DNA of 52,164 nucleotides from Woeseiaceae bacterium (GTDB lineage: Bacteria; Pseudomonadota; Gammaproteobacteria; Steroidobacterales; Woeseiaceae): positions 1-52,164 of the forward strand of contig JANQPG010000085.1 of assembly GCA_028289545.1 (NCBI GenBank). Reading direction: 5' to 3'. The notes beneath the pieces were generated by a model that was given only the letters and a program-made list of their open reading frames with translations, was not told where the DNA came from and ran no database searches. The translations under genes and the position numbers were made by a program. Shown here piece by piece: positions 6,873 to 14,444 of this stretch; position 1 is the stretch's first letter; the number at the start of each line of letters is the position of its first letter.

Positions 6873-8243
6873 TCAGCGGAGAGATTCGAGTTGCACCTGC
6901 AGTTCGTCGTGGGGAATCCAGCGCTGGCCGAGCAGTACTGCCCGGAGGGTACGGAGATTGCGGATGTCCTCGAGCGGGTTACTGGCGACAAGGATCAGGT
7001 TTGCCCGGCAGCCGGGCGCGATGCAGCCTGTGTCCCGTTCCCGGCCCAGATAGCGGGCAACGTTGGTTGTACTGGTTGCCAGCGCTTCAGCCGGTGTCAG
7101 CCCTGCGCCGACCAGATGTTCGAGTTCCCGGTGCAGCGAAAAGCCCGGCACGATGTACGGATTCGGGGTGTCCGTGCCGGCCAGCAATCCGGCGCCGTGT
7201 TTGTGCAGCGCCGAAACGATACGCTGGTTGTTGATGAACCCTTGCTCGATGTCGGCAAACTCCGCTGCGCCGAAACTCCGGTACAACTGGCCGCGGCCGT
7301 CGGTCCAGCGCGCGGGATCCCAGGCGTCGACAATCGCGTCGGGCAGGAAGGCTAGTTCCTCGCGTTGTCGGTGTTGCTCAAGGTCCTCCGGCCTGAGCCA
7401 GCGCCAGTCTTTCACGACCAAGGTCGGCGTGTTCCAGACGCCGGACTCGGCCGTCATGCGTGCCACGCGGTCAAGCCGGCGCTCGTCGAGCGGGACCGCC
7501 ATGATCATCTTGCGCCAATTCCAGCCTTCGAGCATCGGCGAGTCGAGCGGCTGCACGAGGTCGTCATAGCCGTCGAGGTGTTCGACGGATGCGAGCCGGC
7601 TACCTTCGAGCACCCGCTCGAGCCCGACGCGAAACGGCACGTGGCCCGCCACGGGTATGCCTTTGTCGGCGGCTGTCTCGAGCACGGCGTTCAACGCCGC
7701 GGGCTTCAGCCCGTGATACACCTTGATGAAATCGTAGCCGTCGCGGTGCTGCTGCTCGACGATCCGGCGGGCCCGGACTTTGTTGCCGGCCGCCGCGTAC
7801 TCCGGGTCGACCGGCGGTTCACCGTCGACAATCGGACCGGCGGTAACAATCTCCGGGCCGGGCAGCTCGTCGCGACGGATGCGCTCCCGCCATTCGAGGA
7901 GATAAGGGCGGCCGTCCATCTGGCGTACAAGCGTCACCCCGTTGGCCAGGAACAGCCAGAGCATGTCTGGATCGTCGAAGTATTCGAGGTGTACGTGCAT
8001 GTCGGCCAGCCCGGGTAACAGGTAGCCGCCGCGCCCGTCGATAGCCGTAATGCCCTCGGGTGACGTACCGGTGCTCGCGGCGTCGACCGAGACGATGACG
8101 CCGCCGTCGACCAGTACCCGCCGATCGCGAAGCACGCGGTTTCCGCCGACGTCGACGACATTGACGTTGTCGACCAGCAGCGGCTCGGCGTCTGCGCTCG
8201 GGCAGAGCAGCAACGTGAGGAATAAGCTCAAGAGTATCCGCAT
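6873..8243 (-). CDS. Secreted amidohydrolase family metal-dependent hydrolase
   Basis: 456 aa with a signal peptide (MRILLSLFLTLLLCPSADA). The TIM-barrel amidohydrolase motifs are present: HVH (DMHVHLEYFDD) after the barrel start, a candidate carboxylated Lys in FIKVYHG, metal His in AGHVPF and VEHLDGY, and the catalytic Asp in LAGTDTPNPYI. A C-terminal beta-sandwich return (GCRANLILVASNPLEDI) is typical of the imidazolonepropionase/prolidase-like branch. The frame stays open far upstream, but the signal peptide fixes the start near 8243; the in-frame ATG at 8291 has a GGGGAGG just before it and cannot be excluded. The substrate (cyclic amide or dipeptide) is unknown. Confidence 0.87.
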   Translation of the reverse strand: MRILLSLFLTLLLCPSADAEPLLVDNVNVVDVGGNRVLRDRRVLVDGGVIVSVDAASTGTSPEGITAIDGRGGYLLPGLADMHVHLEYFDDPDMLWLFLANGVTLVRQMDGRPYLLEWRERIRRDELPGPEIVTAGPIVDGEPPVDPEYAAAGNKVRARRIVEQQHRDGYDFIKVYHGLKPAALNAVLETAADKGIPVAGHVPFRVGLERVLEGSRLASVEHLDGYDDLVQPLDSPMLEGWNWRKMIMAVPLDERRLDRVARMTAESGVWNTPTLVVKDWRWLRPEDLEQHRQREELAFLPDAIVDAWDPARWTDGRGQLYRSFGAAEFADIEQGFINNQRIVSALHKHGAGLLAGTDTPNPYIVPGFSLHRELEHLVGAGLTPAEALATSTTNVARYLGRERDTGCIAPGCRANLILVASNPLEDIRNLRTLRAVLLGQRWIPHDELQVQLESLR

Positions 8244-8356
8244 GACGGGCGTTCCCATTTGTGTTGCAAGGATTCGTAATGCCGGGAACATAACCTCCCC
8301 GCCGATCGCGGCGGAGGGCAATGTGACAAGCGGGAGCGCGCGCGGGCTAAGCGGGA

Positions 8357-9211
8357 TCAGCTGTCGGCTGCAGCGCCGGCGAACGCGGCGTCGAGCGGGC
8401 CGCGGTAGCGGCGGCTGACGCGGAGCCGGGTATCCCCGGCGAGCAGCACCTCGCCGTCGCCGTGCGATGCGGGCCTGAATTCCAGTATGCGGTCGAAACC
8501 GACGATGGTGCGCCGATGGATTCGCAGGAACGCCGGTTTGGGCAACGTCGCGTCCAGCCTGGCGAGCGTGTGACGGACTATCTGGGTTTTGTCGGCGTGA
8601 TGTATGCAGCAATAGTTGCCGGCCGATTCGATGTAGTCGATGTCGGCATACGGGATACTGACGACGGAGCGCCGCTCCCTCACCAGCAGGCGATCGGTAT
8701 TGTCTTCAGCGACTGGTGTCTCTGCAGGCTCCGATACCTCCGTGAGCCGCGCGGAGCCGGCTCGCCGCCGGTCATAGAGCGCAAGCGATAGCATGAGTAC
8801 CGAGGCAATCAGCGTGTTAGGCAACAGCTTGGCAAAACCGACGTACAGCCAGAATTCGAAAAAGCTGAGCGCGTAGCCGCGAAAGGGCGCAAACACCGTA
8901 TTGGCGAAGCCGTCGATTGCGATGTGCAGGATGGCGGCGGCAATGACGGCGGCGGCGTAGCGCCAGGCGCGACGCTGCGCGGGCAGGTCGGGATCGATGT
9001 GAGGATACAGCCAGGCCAGCAGCGGAGCGATGACCAGCCAGATCACGACGTCCTGCAGCGAAATCAGCACGGCTTCGAACAACGACGGTCCACCGCCGGC
9101 GCCGAGATAGTAGACGTAAACGTGGAGCGCGTAGACGGGTGCAATCACGAGCCAGCACACGCTGGTGTACTTGAGCCAGTTGCGGACGGGTAGCGATTTA
9201 TCGAAATCCAT
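8357..9211 (-). CDS. Membrane-bound LytTR-family transcriptional regulator
   Basis: 284 aa. Residues about 15-150 contain four hydrophobic segments. Residues about 175-280 are a LytTR DNA-binding domain (SIPYADIDYIESAGNYCCIH, then FLRIHRRTIVGFDRI). In this type the membrane part senses a signal while the LytTR domain binds DNA directly, without a receiver domain. It lies upstream of the amidohydrolase on the same strand, with 113 bases between them. A 15-bp palindrome just upstream of its ATG suggests autoregulation. No good SD is seen. Confidence 0.88.
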   Translation of the reverse strand: MDFDKSLPVRNWLKYTSVCWLVIAPVYALHVYVYYLGAGGGPSLFEAVLISLQDVVIWLVIAPLLAWLYPHIDPDLPAQRRAWRYAAAVIAAAILHIAIDGFANTVFAPFRGYALSFFEFWLYVGFAKLLPNTLIASVLMLSLALYDRRRAGSARLTEVSEPAETPVAEDNTDRLLVRERRSVVSIPYADIDYIESAGNYCCIHHADKTQIVRHTLARLDATLPKPAFLRIHRRTIVGFDRILEFRPASHGDGEVLLAGDTRLRVSRRYRGPLDAAFAGAAADS

Positions 9212-9215
9212 CGGG

Positions 9216-9230
9216 CGTATCCGGGATACG
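9216..9230. promoter_or_regulatory. 15-bp palindrome upstream of the LytTR gene
   Basis: CGTATCC-G-GGATACG, perfect 7-bp arms, centred about 12 bases upstream of the LytTR ATG. It is a candidate operator or a translation-control hairpin; function not shown. Confidence 0.5.
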
Positions 9231-9257
9231 TGGCTGCAAGACTACTCCCAGGCCGCG

Positions 9258-9719
9258 CTAGCTACCGATCCACGACCAAACCACCCCCGCGAGGATGGCA
9301 ACGACCAGAATCACTCGCGCCAGCGCGAAAAGGTCGCCGAGCAGTCTCATCGGTTTCGACTTCCATAGCGGCCGCCACCACGGCGCGGCAAAGGTCCAGA
9401 GAACACCGAGTACGATCAGCATGTTGCCGGGTGCTTCGTGTGACTCAGTCCATGCCAGGATACCGAATACCATCAACAGCGGTGGGGCGAGGTTTGCGTT
9501 TGTGTTTTCGAACGGCGCGAACGCATTGTCTTCTTCGCTCAGAAACCCTCTGATCGCGAGATAAAGCAGCGAACCAGCCCACGCGACACCCGCCAAATAG
9601 CCGTAGAGCGAGCTCGCGCTGATGACCGTGCCCAGAAACACGAATACCGCCGGCAGCCCAAATACAACGGCGGCGAACCCCGGACGAACCCGGTCGTAGT
9701 CTGAGTTAGGCTCACTCAC
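9258..9719 (-). CDS. Integral membrane protein of unknown function
   Basis: 153 aa with about four transmembrane helices: near residues 14-32, 37-57, 78-90 plus 97-112, and 130-150. I recognise no family. The start codon is GTG at 9719 (GTGAGTGAGCCT), without a clear SD. It lies upstream of the LytTR gene on the same strand (46 bases apart), so the two could share a transcript. Codon use resembles the neighbours. Confidence 0.7.
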   Translation of the reverse strand: MSEPNSDYDRVRPGFAAVVFGLPAVFVFLGTVISASSLYGYLAGVAWAGSLLYLAIRGFLSEEDNAFAPFENTNANLAPPLLMVFGILAWTESHEAPGNMLIVLGVLWTFAAPWWRPLWKSKPMRLLGDLFALARVILVVAILAGVVWSWIGS

Positions 9720-9857
9720 GGCGATACGATAGAAGCTTGTGTTTTCCTGACGATCGGCGAAAGTACTTGGCGCGATCCACAGAATACCATTCGAATCCAG
9801 GTTGCGGACTGTAATCGAGGTCTTATAGTGTCGTTGCAGGATCTACGGAGGCTGCCG

Positions 9858-10058
9858 ATGGACAACTTCGACTGGTTCTTCGACCTGTTCGGCTGGCTGT
9901 TCGAAATGTCGCCCATGGGCTGGTTCTACTTGTTCCTGGGTGCAATCGCCGCGCGCATCGTCTACGTCGTGCTCTGGCAGCTTTTCTTTCCCGACAGCTA
10001 CAAGGCGCACAAGGAACGGCGGCGGCTGGCGCGGGCGAAGAACGACAATGAGTTTTAA
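9858..10058 (+). CDS. Small membrane protein of unknown function
   Basis: 66-aa protein with an aromatic-rich N-terminus (DNFDWFFDLFGWLFEMSP), one transmembrane helix (about residues 22-42) and a strongly basic C-terminal tail (KAHKERRRLARAK) that should lie in the cytoplasm. ATG 9858 is chosen because GGAGG at 9847-9851 is 6 bases upstream; an in-frame start at 9828 lacks an SD. It is convergent with the SDR gene, with 10 bases between ends. Confidence 0.72.
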   Translation: MDNFDWFFDLFGWLFEMSPMGWFYLFLGAIAARIVYVVLWQLFFPDSYKAHKERRRLARAKNDNEF

Positions 10059-10068
10059 CGTCGCGCCG

Positions 10069-10842
10069 TTACCACGGCTCGGCAAACGGTCGGATCGTCG
10101 AGTCGAAGGACCAGGCTGACGCGTGCTGGTGGGCAAGATGCCAGGCTTCGTCGGCAATGGCGTTCGGCTGCGCAAAAAACTCGTCCCTTTCCCATGGCCA
10201 GTCCTCGGGTGGTACCAGCCATGCCGGACGCTCGCGATCCGTTTGTCCCAGCCATCGGGCATCGATCGGCGCGTCGATCGTGAGGTAGGCGACGTGCACG
10301 CGTTTTGGCCCAAGTTCCCGCGCGAGTGATTCAGACAGTATTCGCTGTGCAGCCTTGGTGGGCGCAAACAGCGCGTAGTCGGGCACCCCGCGGTGAGATG
10401 CGGTGTTGCCCGTCACAATAATGCTGCCGCGCGTACTGTCGATCATCCGCGGCGCCACCGCGCGCGCGAGGTACAACAGGGCCGTCGTGTTGACACGGAA
10501 GTTGTGTTCCAGCTCGGCCGGTGGTGAATCCAGGAAGCCGCCGAAGGTGTGCGCCACGGCGTTGTGGATAAGCACCTCGACAGGGCCAACCTCGAATTGG
10601 ATCTTTGCCACCGTCCGGGTCAGCGCGTCGAGATCCGCGACGTCGCAAGGGTACGCGCGCGCGCCGTCAATCTCGGCGGCGAGCCGTTCGAGCCGGACCG
10701 TATTGCGAGCAATCATGGCGACCCGGTAGCCGCCGGCGGCAAATCGTCGTACCAGCGCGGCGCCCGTCGCATCGCCTACGCCCGTGATCAGGCAAACCGG
10801 GCCATTGGAAGCGGCGGTCTCAGGCTGCTTGCCGGTGCTCAT
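10069..10842 (-). CDS. Atypical short-chain dehydrogenase/reductase (catalytic Tyr replaced by Phe)
   Basis: 257 aa. The Rossmann dinucleotide motif is TGVGDATG (residues 20-27). The NNAG element appears as HNAV. The Ser/Thr region is VTGNTASHRG. The YxxxK active-site motif reads FAPTK, so the usual catalytic tyrosine is Phe, as in a known group of SDR proteins with AF-x3-K. NAD(P) binding is therefore likely but classical oxidoreductase chemistry is doubtful. It is the last gene of the four-gene minus-strand operon and its start overlaps the preceding gene by 23 bases. Confidence 0.85.
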   Translation of the reverse strand: MSTGKQPETAASNGPVCLITGVGDATGAALVRRFAAGGYRVAMIARNTVRLERLAAEIDGARAYPCDVADLDALTRTVAKIQFEVGPVEVLIHNAVAHTFGGFLDSPPAELEHNFRVNTTALLYLARAVAPRMIDSTRGSIIVTGNTASHRGVPDYALFAPTKAAQRILSESLARELGPKRVHVAYLTIDAPIDARWLGQTDRERPAWLVPPEDWPWERDEFFAQPNAIADEAWHLAHQHASAWSFDSTIRPFAEPW

Positions 10843-11233
10843 ACGGCTCCCCGTACTTGCTGCTGCGCTCGCCCGCGCGCACGACTCGGTGGAGGCCCGG
10901 GTCGAATTCGTAGGTTCGAACCCACTCGAGTTCGCCCTCGGCTTTGAGCAGCGACGAATGCGGCGAGCGCGCGGTTCGACGATATTCGACCTCTACGGCC
11001 CGGCAGGCAACGCCGCCGAAGTCGTAGGTGTAGTGCGCGTCGCCGGGAAAGACGGAGCGTGCGTGATACAACTTCCAGAACTGGCCGTCGTGCGCGTAGA
11101 TTGCAAATCTGAGTTCATGCGTATCGTACTGCCAGTGCCAGCGATCGCTCTGATAGATCTTTTGCCAGTCTTCGAGGCGGCTACCGTCGGCAAACGATTC
11201 ACCTTTGACGGCCCAGCCGAGTTTGTCGTTCAT
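10820..11233 (-). CDS. Conserved protein of unknown function
   Basis: 137-aa soluble protein rich in Trp, Tyr and His, with no signal peptide or membrane segment; I do not recognise its family. ATG 11233 has an AGGAG SD 6 bases upstream. The much longer open frame upstream overlaps the AhpD-like gene in another frame and is rejected. It is the third gene of the carbonic anhydrase/AhpD/unknown/SDR operon, 26 bases after the AhpD-like gene and overlapping the SDR gene. Confidence 0.75.
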   Translation of the reverse strand: MNDKLGWAVKGESFADGSRLEDWQKIYQSDRWHWQYDTHELRFAIYAHDGQFWKLYHARSVFPGDAHYTYDFGGVACRAVEVEYRRTARSPHSSLLKAEGELEWVRTYEFDPGLHRVVRAGERSSKYGEPYEHRQAA

Positions 11234-11259
11234 AAGAGTCTCCTTTCGACGCGTGTCAC

Positions 11260-11814
11260 TCAGTTTGCCTGGGCGGCATTGCGTTTCAGCAGCCCGGCGT
11301 AGCCGCTCTTGGCCAGCGAGCGGCCGACCAGCCGGAAGTAGTCGGGGCTGCCTTCGACGCCAAAAGCGTCGACGAGCCGGTTGACGTAGTTGAAGAGAGA
11401 AATCACGTTGATTGCGTCCTCGACAGCTTGCTCGGCAATGCCGAAGCGAGTCAGGGCGTCGATGTCCGCCTGCGTCATGTCGCGCGGCGACAGCGTCAGC
11501 TTTTCGGCGAACACGAGCAGGTGTCTGAGGTTGTCCGAAATGCCTTCGATATTGGCGCCCTGATCGAGGGTGTCGAGCGTGTGGTTTGGCACCTCCATTG
11601 CGGCGAGCGTGGCGTGATGCGCCGACACGCAAAAGTCGCAGCCGTTTAGCCGTGAAACGTGGGCGGCCAGGATTTCGCGCTCGACTTTCGTCAGCGCGGA
11701 CGGACCGACCATGACGTTTTCGATGAAGTCGAGTAAAGGCCGGTAGAACTCCGGGGAGCGCAGAAAGACATCGGCTACGCCCTGGAAGTTTTTCGAGTAG
11801 CTGAAGTGGGACAT
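11260..11814 (-). CDS. AhpD-like/carboxymuconolactone decarboxylase family protein
   Basis: 184 aa, all helical. The family's redox motif is present: C59-D-F-C62 followed by H66 (NGCDFCVSAHH), as in AhpD-type alkylhydroperoxidases and peroxidase-related proteins, where the CxxC pair reduces peroxides or passes electrons. ATG 11814 has a GGAGGAAA SD. It is the second gene of the operon, 25 bases downstream of the carbonic anhydrase. A role in peroxide or quinone/lactone chemistry is possible; the substrate cannot be read from the sequence. Confidence 0.88.
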   Translation of the reverse strand: MSHFSYSKNFQGVADVFLRSPEFYRPLLDFIENVMVGPSALTKVEREILAAHVSRLNGCDFCVSAHHATLAAMEVPNHTLDTLDQGANIEGISDNLRHLLVFAEKLTLSPRDMTQADIDALTRFGIAEQAVEDAINVISLFNYVNRLVDAFGVEGSPDYFRLVGRSLAKSGYAGLLKRNAAQAN

Positions 11815-11839
11815 GAGATTTCCTCCGTCGGGACGCGCG

Positions 11840-12439
11840 TCAGTCCCTGGGTGCGGGGTCGTGAACGACACGGGTGAGTTGTTCCGTGTCGATGTCGTAG
11901 AAGTAGCCGTAGATGTCCACGTGAGGGGGCGTGCCTTTCGATTCGCGAACGAGCCTGACGTCGTGCTGAAGCGATTCGGTGTAGTCGCCAATGCAGATAC
12001 TCGCTCTCGGGTACACGTCCGAAATGTCGGCGCCGTGTTCGTGACGATGGGCTTCGACAATGCCGTCGGCCGTAAACGACGTGGCGCCGCAGTGACTGTG
12101 GTGCACGATCACGACGTTTTCGATGCCGAACAGATGCTGCGCGACGGTAATCGAGCGCAGCGCGTCATAGGCGCGGCCGCCCGCGACGACAACCTCGAAT
12201 ACGGTGGCCGTGGACGCTGCCTTGTCGCCTGTTTCGCTCAGCAGGACTTCACCCGGAAACGTCTCGCCGAACTCGCTGGCGACGGCATTGGGAATGCCGG
12301 TTGCCCGCGGGTCGTAGCAGTAGACCACCACGGTGCGGAGCGGTACGGCTTTCGCGAACTCGGCGCGGATTGCGGCTTCGTCGTAGTCCTTGCGTTTGGA
12401 AAACGCGTAGGCGTCGAAATTGTGTTTCTCTGCTGTCAT
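11840..12439 (-). CDS. Beta-class carbonic anhydrase family protein
   Basis: 199 aa. Zinc ligands and the Asp-Arg dyad of beta-carbonic anhydrases are visible: C41-x-D43-x-R45 (YCYDPRATG) and H114-x-x-C117 (VHHSHCGATS). It should interconvert CO2 and bicarbonate in the cytoplasm, although the divergent CYDPR motif (usually CSDSR) leaves room for another activity. ATG 12439 has an AGGAGA SD. It is the first gene of the minus-strand operon and is divergent from the LysR regulator, which probably controls it. Confidence 0.87.
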   Translation of the reverse strand: MTAEKHNFDAYAFSKRKDYDEAAIRAEFAKAVPLRTVVVYCYDPRATGIPNAVASEFGETFPGEVLLSETGDKAASTATVFEVVVAGGRAYDALRSITVAQHLFGIENVVIVHHSHCGATSFTADGIVEAHRHEHGADISDVYPRASICIGDYTESLQHDVRLVRESKGTPPHVDIYGYFYDIDTEQLTRVVHDPAPRD

Positions 12440-12532
12440 GGCTGTCTCCTGAGACTGGATCTGGAGCCGTTGTCGATGTGGGCAAATAAAAATTGGCCTT
12501 TCTGAACCGATGTCTTGCCCGTTCGCAAATAA

Positions 12533-12567
12533 TTGCCGCCATATAGGCAAATGACAAACGATCGTTT
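12533..12567. promoter_or_regulatory. LysR-type operator candidates in the divergent promoter region
   Basis: Two dyads lie between the divergent genes: TTGCC-N8-GGCAA (12533-12550), which contains the T-N11-A pattern of LysR boxes, and the perfect 12-bp palindrome AAACGATCGTTT (12556-12567). Both lie within about 130 bases of both starts. The link to the adjacent LysR protein is inferred from position. Confidence 0.55.
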
Positions 12568-12607
12568 CTTGGCCTAGACTTAGATAAATTAAGCCTTTGG
12601 AGTCGGG

Positions 12608-13552
12608 ATGAAGCGATCGCAATACCCGCTGAATGCGTTGCGGGCGTTCGAGGCATCGGCGCGGCATTTGAGTTACGTGAAGGCCGCGGGCGAGCTCTAC
12701 GTAACGCCGGCGGCGCTGAGCCATCAGGTCAAGCGCCTTGAGGCCTATCTCGGCGTTCAATTGTTTCGTCGTCTGCCTCGCGGACTCATGATGACCGACG
12801 CGGCGCAGCGCCTGCTGCCGGGGCTGCAGGAGGCATTTCGCCTCCTCGACGACGCGCTGGGAAAAGCGAGCACAGGTGAGCAGAGTGGGGCGTTGACGGT
12901 CAGCGTTGCCCCGATGTTCGCCGTCAAATGGCTGGTGCCGAGGCTTGGCGACTTCGACGCGGCGTATCCGGAGATCGATTTGCGGCTGTCGTCGAGCCTC
13001 GAGCTGGCCGACTTCGGACGCGATGGGATTGACGCGGCAATCAGGCTGGGCAGCGGTCAGTATGCGGGATTACATAGCGACAAACTGTTCGACGAGTCGT
13101 TGACTCCCATGTGCAGTCCACGCCTCCTTGAGGGCCGGAGGGAGGGGCTTTCTGTTGCCGACCTCGAGGGTTTTACCCTGCTTCATGACGACTCGATGGC
13201 CTTCAGCGATGCCGCGCCGACGTGGCGGTCCTGGTTCAGCGCGGCCGGCGGTCCTTCAGCCGACACCAGCCACGGCCCACGCTTCGCTCAGCCGGAGCAC
13301 GCGTTGCAGGCCGCCGTGGACGGCGCCGGTTTTGCGCTGGGCTGGCGTTTTCTGGCGCGTGATGACCTCGCGGCCGGCAGGCTCGTTGCGCCGTTTGAAC
13401 TCAGCCTGCCGTTGGGTTCCGCGTTTTACCTGGTTTTTCCCGAGGCCTACGCGAGCAGGCCCAAGCTTGCGAAGTTTCGGGAATGGCTGCTGCAGGCGGC
13501 TCTGCACGCGGACGCTAGTCGTACAGCCGCAACCCGGACAGGCGATGAATGA
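12608..13552 (+). CDS. LysR-family transcriptional regulator (GcvA-like)
   Basis: 314 aa. The N-terminal winged HTH at about residues 5-64 (LNALRAFEASARHLSYVKAA, then TPAALSHQVKRLEAYLG) has the GcvA/AmpR-branch signature, followed by the substrate-binding-protein-like effector domain (about 90-300). It is divergent from the carbonic anhydrase operon and is its likely regulator, binding at 12533-12567. Its 3' end overlaps the convergent Crp/Fnr gene by 38 bases. The effector is unknown. Confidence 0.93.
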   Translation: MKRSQYPLNALRAFEASARHLSYVKAAGELYVTPAALSHQVKRLEAYLGVQLFRRLPRGLMMTDAAQRLLPGLQEAFRLLDDALGKASTGEQSGALTVSVAPMFAVKWLVPRLGDFDAAYPEIDLRLSSSLELADFGRDGIDAAIRLGSGQYAGLHSDKLFDESLTPMCSPRLLEGRREGLSVADLEGFTLLHDDSMAFSDAAPTWRSWFSAAGGPSADTSHGPRFAQPEHALQAAVDGAGFALGWRFLARDDLAAGRLVAPFELSLPLGSAFYLVFPEAYASRPKLAKFREWLLQAALHADASRTAATRTGDE

Positions 13553-14219
13553 AGATAAGCCGGTCTTCGATGGAAATCAGGCCTTCATCCGTTAGAGCGC
13601 GCAATAGCCGAGAGAGTGTTTCCGGTTTGATCGACAGGCGCGAGGCGATGACGTGCCGCGGCATCGTCAACCGGACCGTCGCCTCGTCGTCGCCCGTCGT
13701 TTCGTCGATGTGGTCGAGCAGATAGCTGATCAGCCGGCTGCGCGCATTCTGGACCGTGAGATTCTCGATCTCCCGCACGCGCGCGTGCAAGTGCCGCGAT
13801 ATGTCGGCCAGGAGCCGCATGCAGGCATCCGGATTTCCCTGCAGCGTGTCGACGTAAGGTGACGTCGGAATGCGGCACAGCGTTGTTGCCTCGAGCGCTT
13901 CGGCCGTGACGGGGTAGCGGCGTTCGCGCATGAACGCGACGGCTTCGGCAAACGTGCGTCTGGCGTCGACGATCTCGAGCGTCTTCTTTTCACCGGTCTG
14001 CGATACGAGGCTGAGTTCGATAAGACCCGTGTCGACAAAATAGAAGTGTGTGTACGGATCGCCACGGTGGAACAGGATATCGCCCTTGTCGAGTTCCACG
14101 AGCGTCATTTGCCGCGCCAGCATCTCGAAGTCTTCGTCCGACAGCCCGGAAAAAAGGTAGTGCTCCCGGACGGAGCCGGCTAGCGGCGATTCCGTATCCA
14201 TGGCGCTGGAGTTTAACAT
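13515..14219 (-). CDS. Crp/Fnr-family regulator, Dnr-like
   Basis: 234 aa. The cyclic-nucleotide-binding-type beta-roll is at about residues 20-135 (LFSGLSDEDFEMLARQ...DKGDILFHRGD), followed by a dimer helix and a C-terminal HTH (RHVIASRLSIKPETLSRLLR). The recognition helix has the E-x-x-S-R pattern of FNR-type proteins that read TTGAT half-sites. The N-terminal cysteine cluster of true FNR is absent, which fits the haem/NO-sensing Dnr branch. It is divergent from the TonB receptor-nirS block, and a TTGAT-N4-GTCAA box lies between them. Confidence 0.88.
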   Translation of the reverse strand: MLNSSAMDTESPLAGSVREHYLFSGLSDEDFEMLARQMTLVELDKGDILFHRGDPYTHFYFVDTGLIELSLVSQTGEKKTLEIVDARRTFAEAVAFMRERRYPVTAEALEATTLCRIPTSPYVDTLQGNPDACMRLLADISRHLHARVREIENLTVQNARSRLISYLLDHIDETTGDDEATVRLTMPRHVIASRLSIKPETLSRLLRALTDEGLISIEDRLIFIHRLSGLRLYD

Positions 14220-14349
14220 TGTGGTTGTTTCCTTCGCGGCCTCGCTGCAGCCACCGTCTCCCGGATCTTCGGCCAGGTCGAGTCCGTACGTTCTTTCAAG
14301 CTCCTTCGATCAACGGCTTCGAGTGTAGGTAGTTGCCGCAGTGCTGCCC

Positions 14350-14391
14350 TTGATCCAGGTCAAGGTGACAGTACTGGCGCATACGTACAGT
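14350..14391 (+). promoter_or_regulatory. Dnr/FNR box and -10 element of the receptor-nirS operon
   Basis: CTTGATCCAGGTCAAG (14349-14364) holds the TTGAT-N4-GTCAA box at 14350-14363. A -10-like TACAGT lies at 14386-14391, the distance expected for class II activation (box centred near -41.5). The site is 82 bases upstream of the TonB receptor ATG and could also serve the divergent regulator gene. Confidence 0.82.
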
Positions 14392-14444
14392 CGAGTCATC
14401 AAAAAGAGCGCCGTGTGAGCGGCGTCTGACCGGGGAGCCTGTCC

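Noticed and set aside
10820..11632. Long version of the 137-aa unknown protein
   Set aside because: The upstream part overlaps the AhpD-like gene in another frame, and a good SD sets the start at 11233.
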